64,000 nucleotides of DNA, taken from Chitinophaga pinensis. Lineage in GTDB: Bacteria > Bacteroidota > Bacteroidia > UBA7662. The DNA lies in contig CAMCHJ010000001.1 of assembly GCA_945874665.1 (NCBI GenBank), forward strand, positions 124,001 to 188,000, written 5' to 3'. Position 1 is the first letter of the stretch. Every line of letters begins with the position of its first letter. Below are positions 1 through 8,881 of the stretch, piece by piece. Both the position numbers and the translations under genes were made by a program. Under the pieces are notes generated by a model. That model saw nothing but the letters and a program-made list of their open reading frames with translations, was not told the origin of the DNA and did no database searches.

Positions 1-119
1 CCACAGGTAGCGATATTTGGGCATTGGCGCAGAGCATACAACGCTCGGTGCAGGAACGTTACGGCATTCATTTAGAGCCCGAGGTCAACATCATCGGGCG
101 CATTCAGCTATCCAATTAA
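1..119 (+). CDS. murB: UDP-N-acetylenolpyruvoylglucosamine reductase, C-terminal end (partial)
   Basis: Only the last 38 codons are present; the gene begins before the window. The open frame starts at base 3 and ends with TAA at 117-119. The tail contains GIHLEPEVNIIG, which matches the conserved MurB C-terminus (usually ..LEPEVRxIG), where the Glu belongs to the active site. MurB reduces enolpyruvyl-UDP-GlcNAc to UDP-MurNAc in cytoplasmic peptidoglycan precursor synthesis. The stop overlaps by four bases the stop of the convergent LD-carboxypeptidase gene, another peptidoglycan enzyme. The identification rests on this short tail alone. Confidence 0.8.
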   Translation, partial: TGSDIWALAQSIQRSVQERYGIHLEPEVNIIGRIQLSN

Positions 120-982
120 AGCTGCAGCGACTTGCCCAGCACCAAAGCTTGATTTAAAGGCTCGTGCCCAGCAGGAAAGCCAAAAGCGACTGGGTAATCA
201 AATTCGGCTGTTGCTTCAAAAATGATTTCTTCAGCGGTTTTGCCAAAACCAATGGCATTATCGTTCATTTTGGTGAGTCCGCCCACAAGGAGTCCTGCCA
301 AATTACTCAGCACTCCCCCGCGTTTCAAGCACATCAGCATGCGGTCGAGGTGGTAGAGGTATTCATCTAAGTCTTCCAAAAACAGCACTTTTCCGGCCGT
401 GGAGGGCAAAGTGTTGCTACCCATCAAGCTGTACAATACCGAGAGATTGCCGCCCATTACCTCTCCCTGCATCTGATTGCCTCTGGCAAACCGAAGGTTC
501 TGAAGGTCATAAACAGGTGTTTGGCCTTGGAGCGCTTGGTGTAGCGACTGCCAGCTTAGTGCGCTTTCTGCCGTTTTATCAAAGTTGAGCGGCATGGTGC
601 TGTGGATGCTGGCAAAGCCCATTTGCTGTAATTTTGCATGTAAAACGGTGATGTCACTGTAACCGCAGAGCCATTTAGGTTGGGCGCGAAATGCAGTCCA
701 GTCGATACCATCAACCAAGCGCACGGTGCCATATCCGCCACGGGCGCAAAGAATGGCTTTTACGGCTGGGTCGTTGAGCTGCGTTTGCAAATCGGTACGG
801 CGCTGCGCATCGGTACCTGCAAACTGCCGATCAGCCAATCCAATGCTGCTGCCCAAGCGCACTTGGTAGCCTTGCCCCTCGAGCCAGGCTTTAGCAGGCG
901 CTACTTCTTCGGGCATGATTTTCCGAGCAGTGGCTACGATGGCAATCAAATCGCCTGTATGAAGGTAAGGAGCTTGTATCAT
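116..982 (-). CDS. LD-carboxypeptidase, peptidase family S66
   Basis: 288 residues, a normal length for cytoplasmic S66 LD-carboxypeptidases, which remove the terminal D-Ala from tetrapeptide muropeptides during murein recycling. The Ser-Glu-His triad expected for the family is visible: Ser109 in GYSDIT, Glu203 in FLEDLDE and His273 in FPAGH. The N-terminal part has the family's ARGGYG stretch (about 80-85). No signal peptide is seen, which fits a recycling enzyme. It is convergent with murB and shares four bases with it. The symbol ldcA would be reasonable, but substrate specificity within S66 (for example microcin immunity MccF) cannot be read from sequence. Confidence 0.9.
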   Translation of the reverse strand: MIQAPYLHTGDLIAIVATARKIMPEEVAPAKAWLEGQGYQVRLGSSIGLADRQFAGTDAQRRTDLQTQLNDPAVKAILCARGGYGTVRLVDGIDWTAFRAQPKWLCGYSDITVLHAKLQQMGFASIHSTMPLNFDKTAESALSWQSLHQALQGQTPVYDLQNLRFARGNQMQGEVMGGNLSVLYSLMGSNTLPSTAGKVLFLEDLDEYLYHLDRMLMCLKRGGVLSNLAGLLVGGLTKMNDNAIGFGKTAEEIIFEATAEFDYPVAFGFPAGHEPLNQALVLGKSLQL

Positions 983-1100
983 TTTTGAATTACATACACC
1001 AAGCCGGTGCGGTTTTTAGGGCCAAGTCGGGTTGGGTTAAGCACATACATATTAATCGGATATCCAAAGCTAACAAAAAGCCTCAAATTATAGGAAGTGC

Positions 1101-1871
1101 TTAAGGCGCGATAGCGAGGCGTTGGCGCACGGCTTCGAACAGCAGTACGCCAGCTGCTACTGATACATTGAGCGAGCCAACGGTGCCTACAATCGGGATT
1201 TTAGCGAGGTGTGTGGCTTTGCGGAGGGTAGCTGGACTGAGTCCATCCTCCTCCGACCCCATCACGATGGCCAAAGGGCCAGTCATATCGAGTTGGTAAT
1301 AAGTCTCCGCCGCATGTTCCGAAGCCGCTACCACCGAAAAGCCGCTTTCGAGCAAAAAATCGATGGCTTGGTTGAGTGTTTGCACGCGACTCACAGGCAG
1401 ACTGGCCAAGGCGCCAGCGCTGGTTTTGATGGCGTCGCCGGTTACCTGCGCGCTGTTGAGCATGGGTAGAATGAGGCCATGAGCGTTGGCGCAGCTGGCT
1501 GAGCGGGCAATGGCGCCTAAGTTTCGTACATCCGTTACCCGGTCGAGCAGCACGAGCAGTGGTGTTTCGCCTTTTTCATAGATGTTGGCCACGAGCTCTT
1601 CGAGTGGGTGGTAAAAAACGGGTGATATAAAGGCAATGATGCCTTGGTGGTTTTTGCGAGTGAAGGTGTTGAGCTTTTCTTTGGGAACCTCTTGCACCGG
1701 CACTCCGGCATCGCGCGCTTGCAGCTGCAGGGCTTTTACTTCGTCATCGCGGCGCTCACGAGCCACCATAATTTTATTGATTTCAGCGCCAGAACCTAGC
1801 AATTCGGCAACGGCATGAAAACCAAAGGCCATTTCGAGCGGTTCTCTTTTTTCGGTATGGGATCGTATCAT
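1101..1871 (-). CDS. rlmB: 23S rRNA (guanosine-2'-O-)-methyltransferase RlmB / TrmH family
   Basis: SpoU-family methyltransferase that uses SAM to 2'-O-methylate a guanosine in 23S rRNA. An N-terminal substrate-binding domain (from FGFHAVAELL) is followed by the SPOUT domain with its three motifs: NLGAIARSA, IVMGSEEDGL and IVGTVGSLNVSVAAG. These form the trefoil-knot SAM site. I place the start at the ATG at 1871 (MIRSHTEK), giving 256 residues. An in-frame GTG at 1898 lies inside the upstream terminator hairpin, and an ATG at 1832 (MAFGFHAV) is a shorter alternative. The start sits directly below the DUF2723 terminator. RlmB versus another TrmH-family target is inferred from family resemblance. 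Confidence 0.85.
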   Translation of the reverse strand: MIRSHTEKREPLEMAFGFHAVAELLGSGAEINKIMVARERRDDEVKALQLQARDAGVPVQEVPKEKLNTFTRKNHQGIIAFISPVFYHPLEELVANIYEKGETPLLVLLDRVTDVRNLGAIARSASCANAHGLILPMLNSAQVTGDAIKTSAGALASLPVSRVQTLNQAIDFLLESGFSVVAASEHAAETYYQLDMTGPLAIVMGSEEDGLSPATLRKATHLAKIPIVGTVGSLNVSVAAGVLLFEAVRQRLAIAP

Positions 1872-1898
1872 AACAAAAGCGCCCCATTGCTGGGGCAC
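1872..1898 (-). terminator. Rho-independent terminator after the DUF2723 gene
   Basis: Read on the minus strand, GTGCCCC, loop AGCAAT, GGGGCGC forms a 7-bp stem (one G-T pair) followed by TTTTGTT. It lies 10 bases after the DUF2723 stop and ends at the presumed rlmB start codon. The loop is the same AGCAAT as in the terminator at 19328-19347. Confidence 0.7.
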
Positions 1899-1908
1899 CG
1901 TTTAATTT

Positions 1909-4900
1909 TTAGTTGGCTCTGGCCATGGCGTCAAACCGGGTTTGGAAATCTTGCGCCAAATCAGGCTGCTGATACGTTTTGGCCATGCGAATCATTTCTT
2001 GCATGATGGCCATGGCGTTTTGCATATCGCGCTCGTAGAAGGTTGCATACGAACCACGTAATTTGCTGTAGTAGCGCGCTTCGTCTTCGAACATGTCGAA
2101 CAAATCGACCGCAATGACATTGGCTTTTTCGGCAGCACCCGCCTGGTGATACAGTTCTACCATGCGGTAGTTGAAAATCATGAGCGGCACTTTGTCGTGC
2201 GGCATTTCGGCCATCACCAAATCTAAGATATCGATGGCCTTTTGCTTTTCGCCTTTCATCAAAAACGACTCAGCCAAACGGGTGGCGTTGCTGCGCAAAT
2301 TGATGGTCATGCGGTTGGTTTCTGGGTCAATGTAAATGCCCTTGTTCATGCCGCCCCACTTAAACTTGTTCATCATGTTGTCGTACATGATGTCAGAAGC
2401 TACGCGGCTCGTCTGACCACCGTTGCTCGGAGAGTATACAGGCACAAAGCGGTAGGCCAAGCCTTCGAGCTGGAAGTAATCTTCAAGCCCCAAATATTGC
2501 TCGGCACCCATACTCACGGTCCAGTAAATAGGGCGCTCCCAGCCATTGCTGGCAATGATGTCGAGCACCACCAAATCGTTTTTCATGATGGCCGTGCGTG
2601 GGTATTCCCACTCGATGGCATCTAACATGATAGCGGTATCAGCGGCGCTGAGCGCTCCTTGCGCAATAACGGCAGCTTTATCAACCGGCACGCGGAATTT
2701 GCGGGTAGGGAAGTAGTTGATCATGGCGCCACCTTGCGTAGGCAACTGCGAGCCCTTGTCGTCGCTGCTGAGGAAGGTGAGGATTTGACTCAAATCAACA
2801 GCCCCAGCAAGATTACGGTCGTAAAACGGCACGTAATCGCGGGTGCCTGGCACTAACTTTTCGGCACCAATGCTGAGCTTGATTTCTGGCGAGTTGTTCA
2901 TCGGGCGGCGCAACTGGTTGATGTACCAATCGGTGCCCAATAGACTAAGATTCACCACACGCACATCGGTTCGCACGCCTTCCACTTCCTGGGCGTACCA
3001 GAGTGGATAGGTGTCGTTGTCGCCCATGGTAAAGATGATGGCGTTAGGCGCACAACTTTCGAGGTAGTTTATGGCAAAATCACGCGCGGTATATTTACCT
3101 GAACGATCGTGATCGTCCCAGTTTTCAGCAGCTAAAATGCCAGGTACAGCTGCCAAACAAATGGCCGTAACCACAGCGGCACTGAGTGTTTCTGGCGCCT
3201 TTTTACGCAACATCTCCCACAAAGCCATTACACCCAAACCAATCCAGATGGCAAAGGCATAAAACGACCCTACGTAGGCGTAGTCACGTTCGCGAGGCTG
3301 TAAAGGTTCAGGATTGAGGTACACATTGATGGCAATACCAGTAAGTACAAACAACATGGCCACCACCCAAAAGTCTTTGTTGTCTTTTTTCATGTGGTAA
3401 AACAAGCCAATCAAGCCTAACAGCAAAGGCAAAGCGTAGTAAACATTTCGGCCTTTATTTTCTTTTTTGATGGCTGGATAATTGGCTTGGGGCCCTACGC
3501 GACTTTTATCCAAGGCATCGATGCCGCTGATCCAGTTGCCGCGCTCAAAATCAAGGCCTTGACCTTGCACGTCGTTTTGGCGACCTGCAAAATTCCACAT
3601 AAAGTAGCGGAAGTACATATGCCCCAGCTGGTAGGAGAACAGGAAATCGAGATTCTCAGAAAACGTTGGTTTCTCTCCATCACGCAAATCCAACCACTTT
3701 TTGTAAAAATCGATGTGGCGCTGCGCCGTTCCAGCCCTGCGGTAAGCGCGTGGGAAAATAGTGGTATGCGCTGGGTCATAAATGGTTTCGATGTCGCGAC
3801 CAATTTCCTCATATTGCGCTTCACCCTTGCGGTACTTCATCTTGCCTTCCACCTGGTCGATGGCTTCAGCTGTAAAATAGGGACCCTTTAGCAAAGGACG
3901 ATCGCCGTACTGCTCACGGTTGATGTAACTCACCAGTGAGAAGATGTTAGACGGATTGTTCATGTTGATCGACGGCTGCGCATGCGAGCGGATCACAATC
4001 ATGGTATAGGAGCTAAAGCCTACCATCACAAATGTGAGTGCCAACAAGGCCGTGTTGAGCAATACGAGCTGTTTTTTATGCGTATGCCAGATGGCGTAGG
4101 CTATACCCGCCACCAAAAGGGTGAGGAAAACGGCATTACCTGTACCAAATGGAAGTCCAAATGAATTAACAAACGTAAGGTCGAAGAAAGACGATACGGT
4201 CGGAATGCCAGGGATGATGCCGTATTGAATAAAGCCCAACACACCCACGGAGATCAAAAGGGTGTAAATAATGCCCTTGCGGGTAACGTCAAACTTCTTG
4301 AAATAATACACAAAACAGATGGCGGGAATGGCCAGCAAGTTGAGTAAGTGAACGCCAATAGACAAGCCCATGAGGTAGGCGATGAGCAACAACCAGCGGT
4401 TGCTGTCGGCTTGATCTGCCACGCGCTCCCACTTCATAATGGCCCAAAACACAATGGCCGTGAAGAAGCTGGAATAGGCGTATACTTCGCCTTCTACCGC
4501 CGAAAACCAAAATGAATCGGTGAACGTGTAGGCCAAAGCACCTACCGCACCAGCACCCATGATGGCGAACATGCGACCGCCTTCTACTACTTCGCCACCC
4601 TTTTCAATGATTTTACGACCAAAGGCTGTGATGGTCCAGAATAAAAACAAAATAGTGAAGGCACTAGCCAAGCCGCTCATGAAGTTGACCATCCAAGCTA
4701 CTTGCTCAGGATTGCCAGCCAGCAAGGTGAACATGCGGCCAGTAAGCATGAAGAAAGGAGCACCAGGAGGGTGCATGACTTGCATTTTATAACAGGCCGA
4801 AATAAACTCACCGCAGTCCCAAAACGACGTGGTGGGTTCTAAGGTCAGGGTATAAACAACCGTGGCGATCAAAAACACGATCCAGCCGGTAAGATTGTTG

Positions 4901-4920
4901 ATGCGCTGATATAAATTCAT
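1909..4920 (-). CDS. DUF2723 integral membrane protein (GT117-type, protein O-mannosyltransferase-like)
   Basis: 1003 residues. The N-terminal DUF2723 region (about 10-170) carries the acidic signature SFWDCGEFI followed by HPPGAPFF, resembling the catalytic loop of PMT-type GT-C glycosyltransferases. Many hydrophobic helices run to about residue 590. The rest is a large soluble domain ending in TPR-like helical repeats (about 890-1000, with GEKQKAIDIL). The family is widespread in Bacteroidota and is thought to transfer sugar from a lipid carrier to secreted proteins in the periplasm; that activity is inferred for this protein. It starts at the ATG at 4920, 129 bases downstream of gmhA, and is followed by a clear terminator. 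Confidence 0.85.
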   Translation of the reverse strand: MNLYQRINNLTGWIVFLIATVVYTLTLEPTTSFWDCGEFISACYKMQVMHPPGAPFFMLTGRMFTLLAGNPEQVAWMVNFMSGLASAFTILFLFWTITAFGRKIIEKGGEVVEGGRMFAIMGAGAVGALAYTFTDSFWFSAVEGEVYAYSSFFTAIVFWAIMKWERVADQADSNRWLLLIAYLMGLSIGVHLLNLLAIPAICFVYYFKKFDVTRKGIIYTLLISVGVLGFIQYGIIPGIPTVSSFFDLTFVNSFGLPFGTGNAVFLTLLVAGIAYAIWHTHKKQLVLLNTALLALTFVMVGFSSYTMIVIRSHAQPSINMNNPSNIFSLVSYINREQYGDRPLLKGPYFTAEAIDQVEGKMKYRKGEAQYEEIGRDIETIYDPAHTTIFPRAYRRAGTAQRHIDFYKKWLDLRDGEKPTFSENLDFLFSYQLGHMYFRYFMWNFAGRQNDVQGQGLDFERGNWISGIDALDKSRVGPQANYPAIKKENKGRNVYYALPLLLGLIGLFYHMKKDNKDFWVVAMLFVLTGIAINVYLNPEPLQPRERDYAYVGSFYAFAIWIGLGVMALWEMLRKKAPETLSAAVVTAICLAAVPGILAAENWDDHDRSGKYTARDFAINYLESCAPNAIIFTMGDNDTYPLWYAQEVEGVRTDVRVVNLSLLGTDWYINQLRRPMNNSPEIKLSIGAEKLVPGTRDYVPFYDRNLAGAVDLSQILTFLSSDDKGSQLPTQGGAMINYFPTRKFRVPVDKAAVIAQGALSAADTAIMLDAIEWEYPRTAIMKNDLVVLDIIASNGWERPIYWTVSMGAEQYLGLEDYFQLEGLAYRFVPVYSPSNGGQTSRVASDIMYDNMMNKFKWGGMNKGIYIDPETNRMTINLRSNATRLAESFLMKGEKQKAIDILDLVMAEMPHDKVPLMIFNYRMVELYHQAGAAEKANVIAVDLFDMFEDEARYYSKLRGSYATFYERDMQNAMAIMQEMIRMAKTYQQPDLAQDFQTRFDAMARAN

Positions 4921-5049
4921 AAGAAAAGGTTTATTGGCGTCGAAAATACTTAAAAAATAGTTGTGCCCAAGGTTAAAGCTGGGCGTATACCGAAAAAACT
5001 AACATTTTTTGCAGTAAAACAAAAGGATGCACCGCCAGGAGTTAACATT

Positions 5050-5637
5050 TCAACGGTTTTGCATGCTGTGCTCAATTTCTTCAATCAAGCAGTGTATGAT
5101 TTTGATGTGTATTTCTTGGATGCGGTCGGCAAACCCTTGGTGAGGCACACGCAGCTCTACATCGGCCAAGGCCGCTAAAGCCCCGCCGTCATTACCTGTG
5201 AGCGCAACCACTTTCATGTTTTTGGCTCGGGCCGCTTCAGCAGCCCGCAGCACATTGGCTGAGTTACCGCTGGTGCTGATAGCCAAAAGTACATCGCCGC
5301 GTTGCCCAAAAGCGGCCACGCCACGTGCAAACACTTGTTCGTAACCATAATCGTTGGCTACGCAGCTCAAAAAAGCCGGGTCCGAAAGCGCCAGCGCAGC
5401 GTAGGCAGGTCGATCGAGGCGAAACCGGCCACTGAGCTCTTCGGCGAAATGCATCGCGTCGCTCATGCTGCCGCCATTGCCGCAGCTGATTATTTTTTTG
5501 TCGTGCTGAAGCGCATTGGCCATCAAATCGGCCGCATACACCAACCGCTCGAGCTGTTGCGAATCGCCCATAAAACGATCGAGCAATTCACGCGCTTCGG
5601 TAAGGGCTGCTTGCACACGGGCATATCTGCTTTTCAT
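5050..5637 (-). CDS. gmhA: D-sedoheptulose 7-phosphate isomerase
   Basis: 195-residue SIS-domain protein that interconverts sedoheptulose 7-phosphate and D-glycero-D-manno-heptose 7-phosphate, the first step of ADP-heptose synthesis for LPS core. Phosphate-binding CGNGGS is at 52-57 and the second loop ISTSGNS at 120-126. The metal ligands of E. coli GmhA (His61, Glu65, Gln172, His180) are matched by His63, Glu67, Gln174 and His182. DiaA-type SIS proteins are related, but the complete metal site favours GmhA. The start codon overlaps the stop of the upstream DsbD-like gene by four bases (ATGA), so the two are probably translationally coupled. Confidence 0.88.
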   Translation of the reverse strand: MKSRYARVQAALTEARELLDRFMGDSQQLERLVYAADLMANALQHDKKIISCGNGGSMSDAMHFAEELSGRFRLDRPAYAALALSDPAFLSCVANDYGYEQVFARGVAAFGQRGDVLLAISTSGNSANVLRAAEAARAKNMKVVALTGNDGGALAALADVELRVPHQGFADRIQEIHIKIIHCLIEEIEHSMQNR

Positions 5638-7682
5638 CGGCCGGATTTTTGGTAAAAGACTTCTTTCCCGCTATCTAAGAAGTTGATGTAGGCAGGAATA
5701 CTGGGGTCGTACGCCGTAGGCGGCACAAGCAAGGTGCGGTCGTGGTCCATGAGCACGTAATACGGCTGCGAATTGATATTGAAGGTGCTCGCTTGATAAT
5801 CACTCCACTTATTGCCTACGGTCTTAATTTTTTTTCCGCTGAACTTACTTACAAACTGCTCTTCGAGAGGCAAGGGGGTTTTATCATCCACATACAACGA
5901 AATCAACACGTAATCGTCGCGCAAGCGACGCAACACCTCGCCATCAGCCCAAACCGTGGCCTCCATCTTGCGACAGTTTACGCAGCTGTGGCCTGTAAAG
6001 TCGATCATTACCGGTTTACCTACTTTTTTGGCATAGGCAATGCCTTCTTCTAGGTCGAAAAAGCAGCTGAGGTTATGCGGACAATGTAATAAGTCGGCGT
6101 ATTTGCGTGTTTCTTGGCCGGTTTCGGTTACCACAACATGATTGCCCCCGCTGCTTGAAAGATCGAAGTCTTGTGTGGCCATAGGCGGTAAAAACGCATT
6201 TACTGATTTAAGCGGCGCCCCCCACAAGCCCGGCACGAGGTAAAAGGTGAAACTGAAGGCGGCAATGGCAAACATCAAGCGCGGCACACTTAAATATGGT
6301 AATGGCGAATCGTGTGAGAACTTGATAATTCCGATCAGGTACAAGCCGAGCATCATAAATAGGCTGATCCAAAGTACTAAAAACACCTCCCGGTCGAGAA
6401 TACCCCAATGGTACGCGAGGTCTACATTACTTAAAAACTTAAGCGCAAAGGCCAATTCGAGAAAGCCAAGCACCACTTTAACGCTGTTGAGCCAGCCGCC
6501 GCTTTTGGGTAGCGACTTCAACCAACCAGGAAAAATGGCGAAAAGGGTGAACGGAAGCGCTAAAGCGAGCGAAAAGCCGGTCATGCCCACGGCAGGGCCA
6601 AGTAAAGCTCCGCGGGTGGCGGCATCTACCAGCAAGGTGCCAATGATAGGACCGGTGCAGCTAAACGACACCAATGCCAAGGTAAAGGCCATAAAAAAGA
6701 TGCCCAAAACACCCCCTTTGTCGCTTTTTTGATCCATCTTATTCACCCAACTCGCTGGCAAAGTAATTTCGAAAGCACCCAAAAAAGAAGCGCCAAACAC
6801 CACTAACAGCACAAAAAATGCGAGGTTAAACCAGATGTCGGAAGCCAAGGCGTTTAGCGCATCCGATCCAAAAAACACCGTTACGGTGAGGCCCAGGGTT
6901 ACATAAATGAGGATGATGCTAAGTCCGTAAGCCAACGCTTTCATCACCCCAGCACGGCGACTACCACTTTGTTTGGTGAAAAAACTAACGGTTAACGGAA
7001 TCATCGGGAATACGCAAGGTGTAAGCAAGGCGATGAGGCCACCTAAAAACCCCGCTATAAAAACAGCCCACAAACCTCCGTCTGAGTCGACATCCGCTAC
7101 TGGCGCTTGCACAATAGTAGCACTAACGCTTTGCTTTACTGTGCTACTGTCGGCATTTTCAGTGGCCATCGCTGCTGTATCCTCAGGGATAGCAATGCCA
7201 GCTGGTGCTGCGCTAAAACCTGCTAGTTTAAACGAAAACTCTTTTTCATCCGGCGGCAAGCACTGCTTGTCGTCGCAAACCATGTAATATACATTGCCCG
7301 TTACCACCGTTTGCTCGGCCGTAACCTGCACTTTTTGGATGAAAGTAACTTTATCGCTGAAAAAGCGAACTAAGATATTGTCGAATAACGGGGTAATTTC
7401 TTCCGTGAGTTTGCCCTTTTCCTCCACCTTGCCAAGCAGTTTGATATTGGGGTTTTTGTTGAAGGTAAAAACCGTCACTTCAGGACCAAACTGATCGGGC
7501 GTGAGTGTCATAAACTGCGAATACAAATGCCAGCCTTTGTCGATGGTGGCCGTGGCCTTCAGCAGCGCCTCGGTATCCGAGATTTTTTCAACCTCAAATT
7601 TCCATTTAACGGGCTCTAATATTTGGGCTTGCGTAAACAGCGCACTCAGCAACAGCAGGCTGGTTAAAAGAATTTTTGTCAT
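5634..7682 (-). CDS. dsbD: Thiol:disulfide interchange protein, DsbD family
   Basis: 682 residues. Signal peptide (about 1-20), periplasmic N-terminal sandwich domain (about 25-155), a membrane core of about eight helices (about 205-490) and a C-terminal thioredoxin domain. The core has the two cysteine motifs of the DsbD beta domain, TPCVFP and SCTGP, and the thioredoxin domain has Cys567-Val-Asn-Cys570. The chain carries electrons from cytoplasmic thioredoxin across the inner membrane to periplasmic substrates such as cytochrome c maturation factors. Several c-type cytochromes elsewhere in the window would need this. It lies between a VOC gene (30 bases upstream) and gmhA (four-base overlap). 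Confidence 0.88.
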   Translation of the reverse strand: MTKILLTSLLLLSALFTQAQILEPVKWKFEVEKISDTEALLKATATIDKGWHLYSQFMTLTPDQFGPEVTVFTFNKNPNIKLLGKVEEKGKLTEEITPLFDNILVRFFSDKVTFIQKVQVTAEQTVVTGNVYYMVCDDKQCLPPDEKEFSFKLAGFSAAPAGIAIPEDTAAMATENADSSTVKQSVSATIVQAPVADVDSDGGLWAVFIAGFLGGLIALLTPCVFPMIPLTVSFFTKQSGSRRAGVMKALAYGLSIILIYVTLGLTVTVFFGSDALNALASDIWFNLAFFVLLVVFGASFLGAFEITLPASWVNKMDQKSDKGGVLGIFFMAFTLALVSFSCTGPIIGTLLVDAATRGALLGPAVGMTGFSLALALPFTLFAIFPGWLKSLPKSGGWLNSVKVVLGFLELAFALKFLSNVDLAYHWGILDREVFLVLWISLFMMLGLYLIGIIKFSHDSPLPYLSVPRLMFAIAAFSFTFYLVPGLWGAPLKSVNAFLPPMATQDFDLSSSGGNHVVVTETGQETRKYADLLHCPHNLSCFFDLEEGIAYAKKVGKPVMIDFTGHSCVNCRKMEATVWADGEVLRRLRDDYVLISLYVDDKTPLPLEEQFVSKFSGKKIKTVGNKWSDYQASTFNINSQPYYVLMDHDRTLLVPPTAYDPSIPAYINFLDSGKEVFYQKSGR

Positions 7683-7712
7683 GCTTTAAATAGGGTTTTT
7701 AGGGAAAATGGT

Positions 7713-8105
7713 TCAGCTTTCCCAGGCATTGTATTCCGTGATTTCTATGAGGTGCCCGTCTGAATCGTGGATAAAAAAGGCTTTTTTGCCTGTTTCCCGT
7801 ACCATTTCAGCGATAATTTCAATTTCATGGTAGCCCATGTCTTCTTTGTTGCCTTCATACTCGCCGTCTTTCGACTCCAACACAATGTGCTGATTAGGGT
7901 AGCCCATCTGAATAAGCTGAATGCCCTCTTCTGAGGCAGATTTAGCCAAATGACACACCAGCATGGTGCTGCCTGCCACAAAAACCGCATGCTTCTCTTT
8001 TACATAACTTTGCGTACGAAATCCTAGTATATCCTGATAAAAAGAAATGGCCTTCCGTAAATTTTTTACTTGGAGATGGGTTTCCTTGAGCTTGGTAAAT
8101 TGCAT
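7713..8105 (-). CDS. VOC-fold (glyoxalase/bleomycin resistance-like) protein
   Basis: 130 residues forming one vicinal-oxygen-chelate unit with the paired beta-alpha-beta-beta-beta pattern. LKETHLQVKNLRKAISFYQD gives the N-terminal His, and the C-terminal half ends in FIHDSDGHLIEITEY, with the metal-ligand-type Glu in HLIEITE. The VOC superfamily covers glyoxalase I, dioxygenases and resistance proteins, and the substrate here cannot be assigned. It is the first gene of a minus-strand group with the DsbD-like gene and gmhA. A TATCTTTA box at 8128-8135, close to the Bacteroidota -7 consensus, lies about 25 bases upstream of the start. Confidence 0.8.
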   Translation of the reverse strand: MQFTKLKETHLQVKNLRKAISFYQDILGFRTQSYVKEKHAVFVAGSTMLVCHLAKSASEEGIQLIQMGYPNQHIVLESKDGEYEGNKEDMGYHEIEIIAEMVRETGKKAFFIHDSDGHLIEITEYNAWES

Positions 8106-8163
8106 AAGGGCTTATTTTGAACGGTGATAAAGATACGCTTTTTGCATGCCCACATCACCCTGC

Positions 8164-8196
8164 TTGCTGCATACGGGGTAATTTTCTCTATTTTTG
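8164..8196 (+). promoter_or_regulatory. Bacteroidota-type promoter for the gene at 8213
   Basis: A TATTTTTG box at 8189-8196 matches TAnnTTTG, with a TTG at 8164-8166 as a possible -33 element (22-base spacer). The start codon is 16 bases after the box. Confidence 0.5.
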
Positions 8197-8212
8197 AGCG
8201 TTTTGCATCCGC

Positions 8213-8866
8213 ATGATTCGATTTATTTCTCTTTTCGCCGTCATTTTCTGTCTTGGGCTGTCACCCGCACTGGCCCAGGACGATGCCTATGAAGCATATC
8301 TGAATGGGAGAACAACCAGCAAAAATCGAAACAAAACCTCCTCTATTGCCGCTGGCAATAAGACATTCAATTACAAAGAGCGCTATTTGCAAGACGCTGG
8401 TGCTAGTTTTTATTGGTTTGATGTAAATACATTTTTTGGTCCGGCCAACATTGCCCTGCCCGGCGTCAATTACATTGGGCGCTTGGTACTTAACAAAAAT
8501 CCCGATCGTTACAGCTTGAGCATTGGTACGCATCCTACACTGGGTATTCAGTTCGGCAACTTTGCCAGTTATTTTCTGTTGACGGTGCCGGTAATGTTGG
8601 AGGGCAACATTGGCATGGGCAGCAGTATTTATAATGAAGCGCAGATTGGTGCTTTTGTAGGTCTAGGACCAGAATACAGCCTTGCCCGCAGTTGGGGCGA
8701 GTTTGCCATCCCTTTCCGCACCGACCAAGTTGCGCCCGTAGGCTCCGCCGGCATTCGTTTCCGGATTCGTGGAAGAGGGTATTATTTACGTTATAGCGAA
8801 GCCCTTTGGGCGCCTGTGCAAGGACAGTACTTTCGTACCGTTGCCTTCGGAAATTCTTTGTTCTAA
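8213..8866 (+). CDS. Putative outer-membrane beta-barrel protein, unknown function
   Basis: 217 residues with a clear Sec signal peptide (about 1-21, ending SPALA). The mature part has alternating polar/hydrophobic strands and many Gly and aromatic residues (GVNYIGRLVL, YSLSIGTHPTLGIQFG, IRFRIRGRGYYLRY) and ends in Phe, as outer-membrane barrels usually do. I do not recognise a named family. It lies 15 bases before the glycosyltransferase fusion gene on the same strand and probably shares its transcript. The barrel call is inferred from composition and the terminal residue. Confidence 0.65.
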   Translation: MIRFISLFAVIFCLGLSPALAQDDAYEAYLNGRTTSKNRNKTSSIAAGNKTFNYKERYLQDAGASFYWFDVNTFFGPANIALPGVNYIGRLVLNKNPDRYSLSIGTHPTLGIQFGNFASYFLLTVPVMLEGNIGMGSSIYNEAQIGAFVGLGPEYSLARSWGEFAIPFRTDQVAPVGSAGIRFRIRGRGYYLRYSEALWAPVQGQYFRTVAFGNSLF

Positions 8867-8881
8867 TCTGACTTCTTTCAC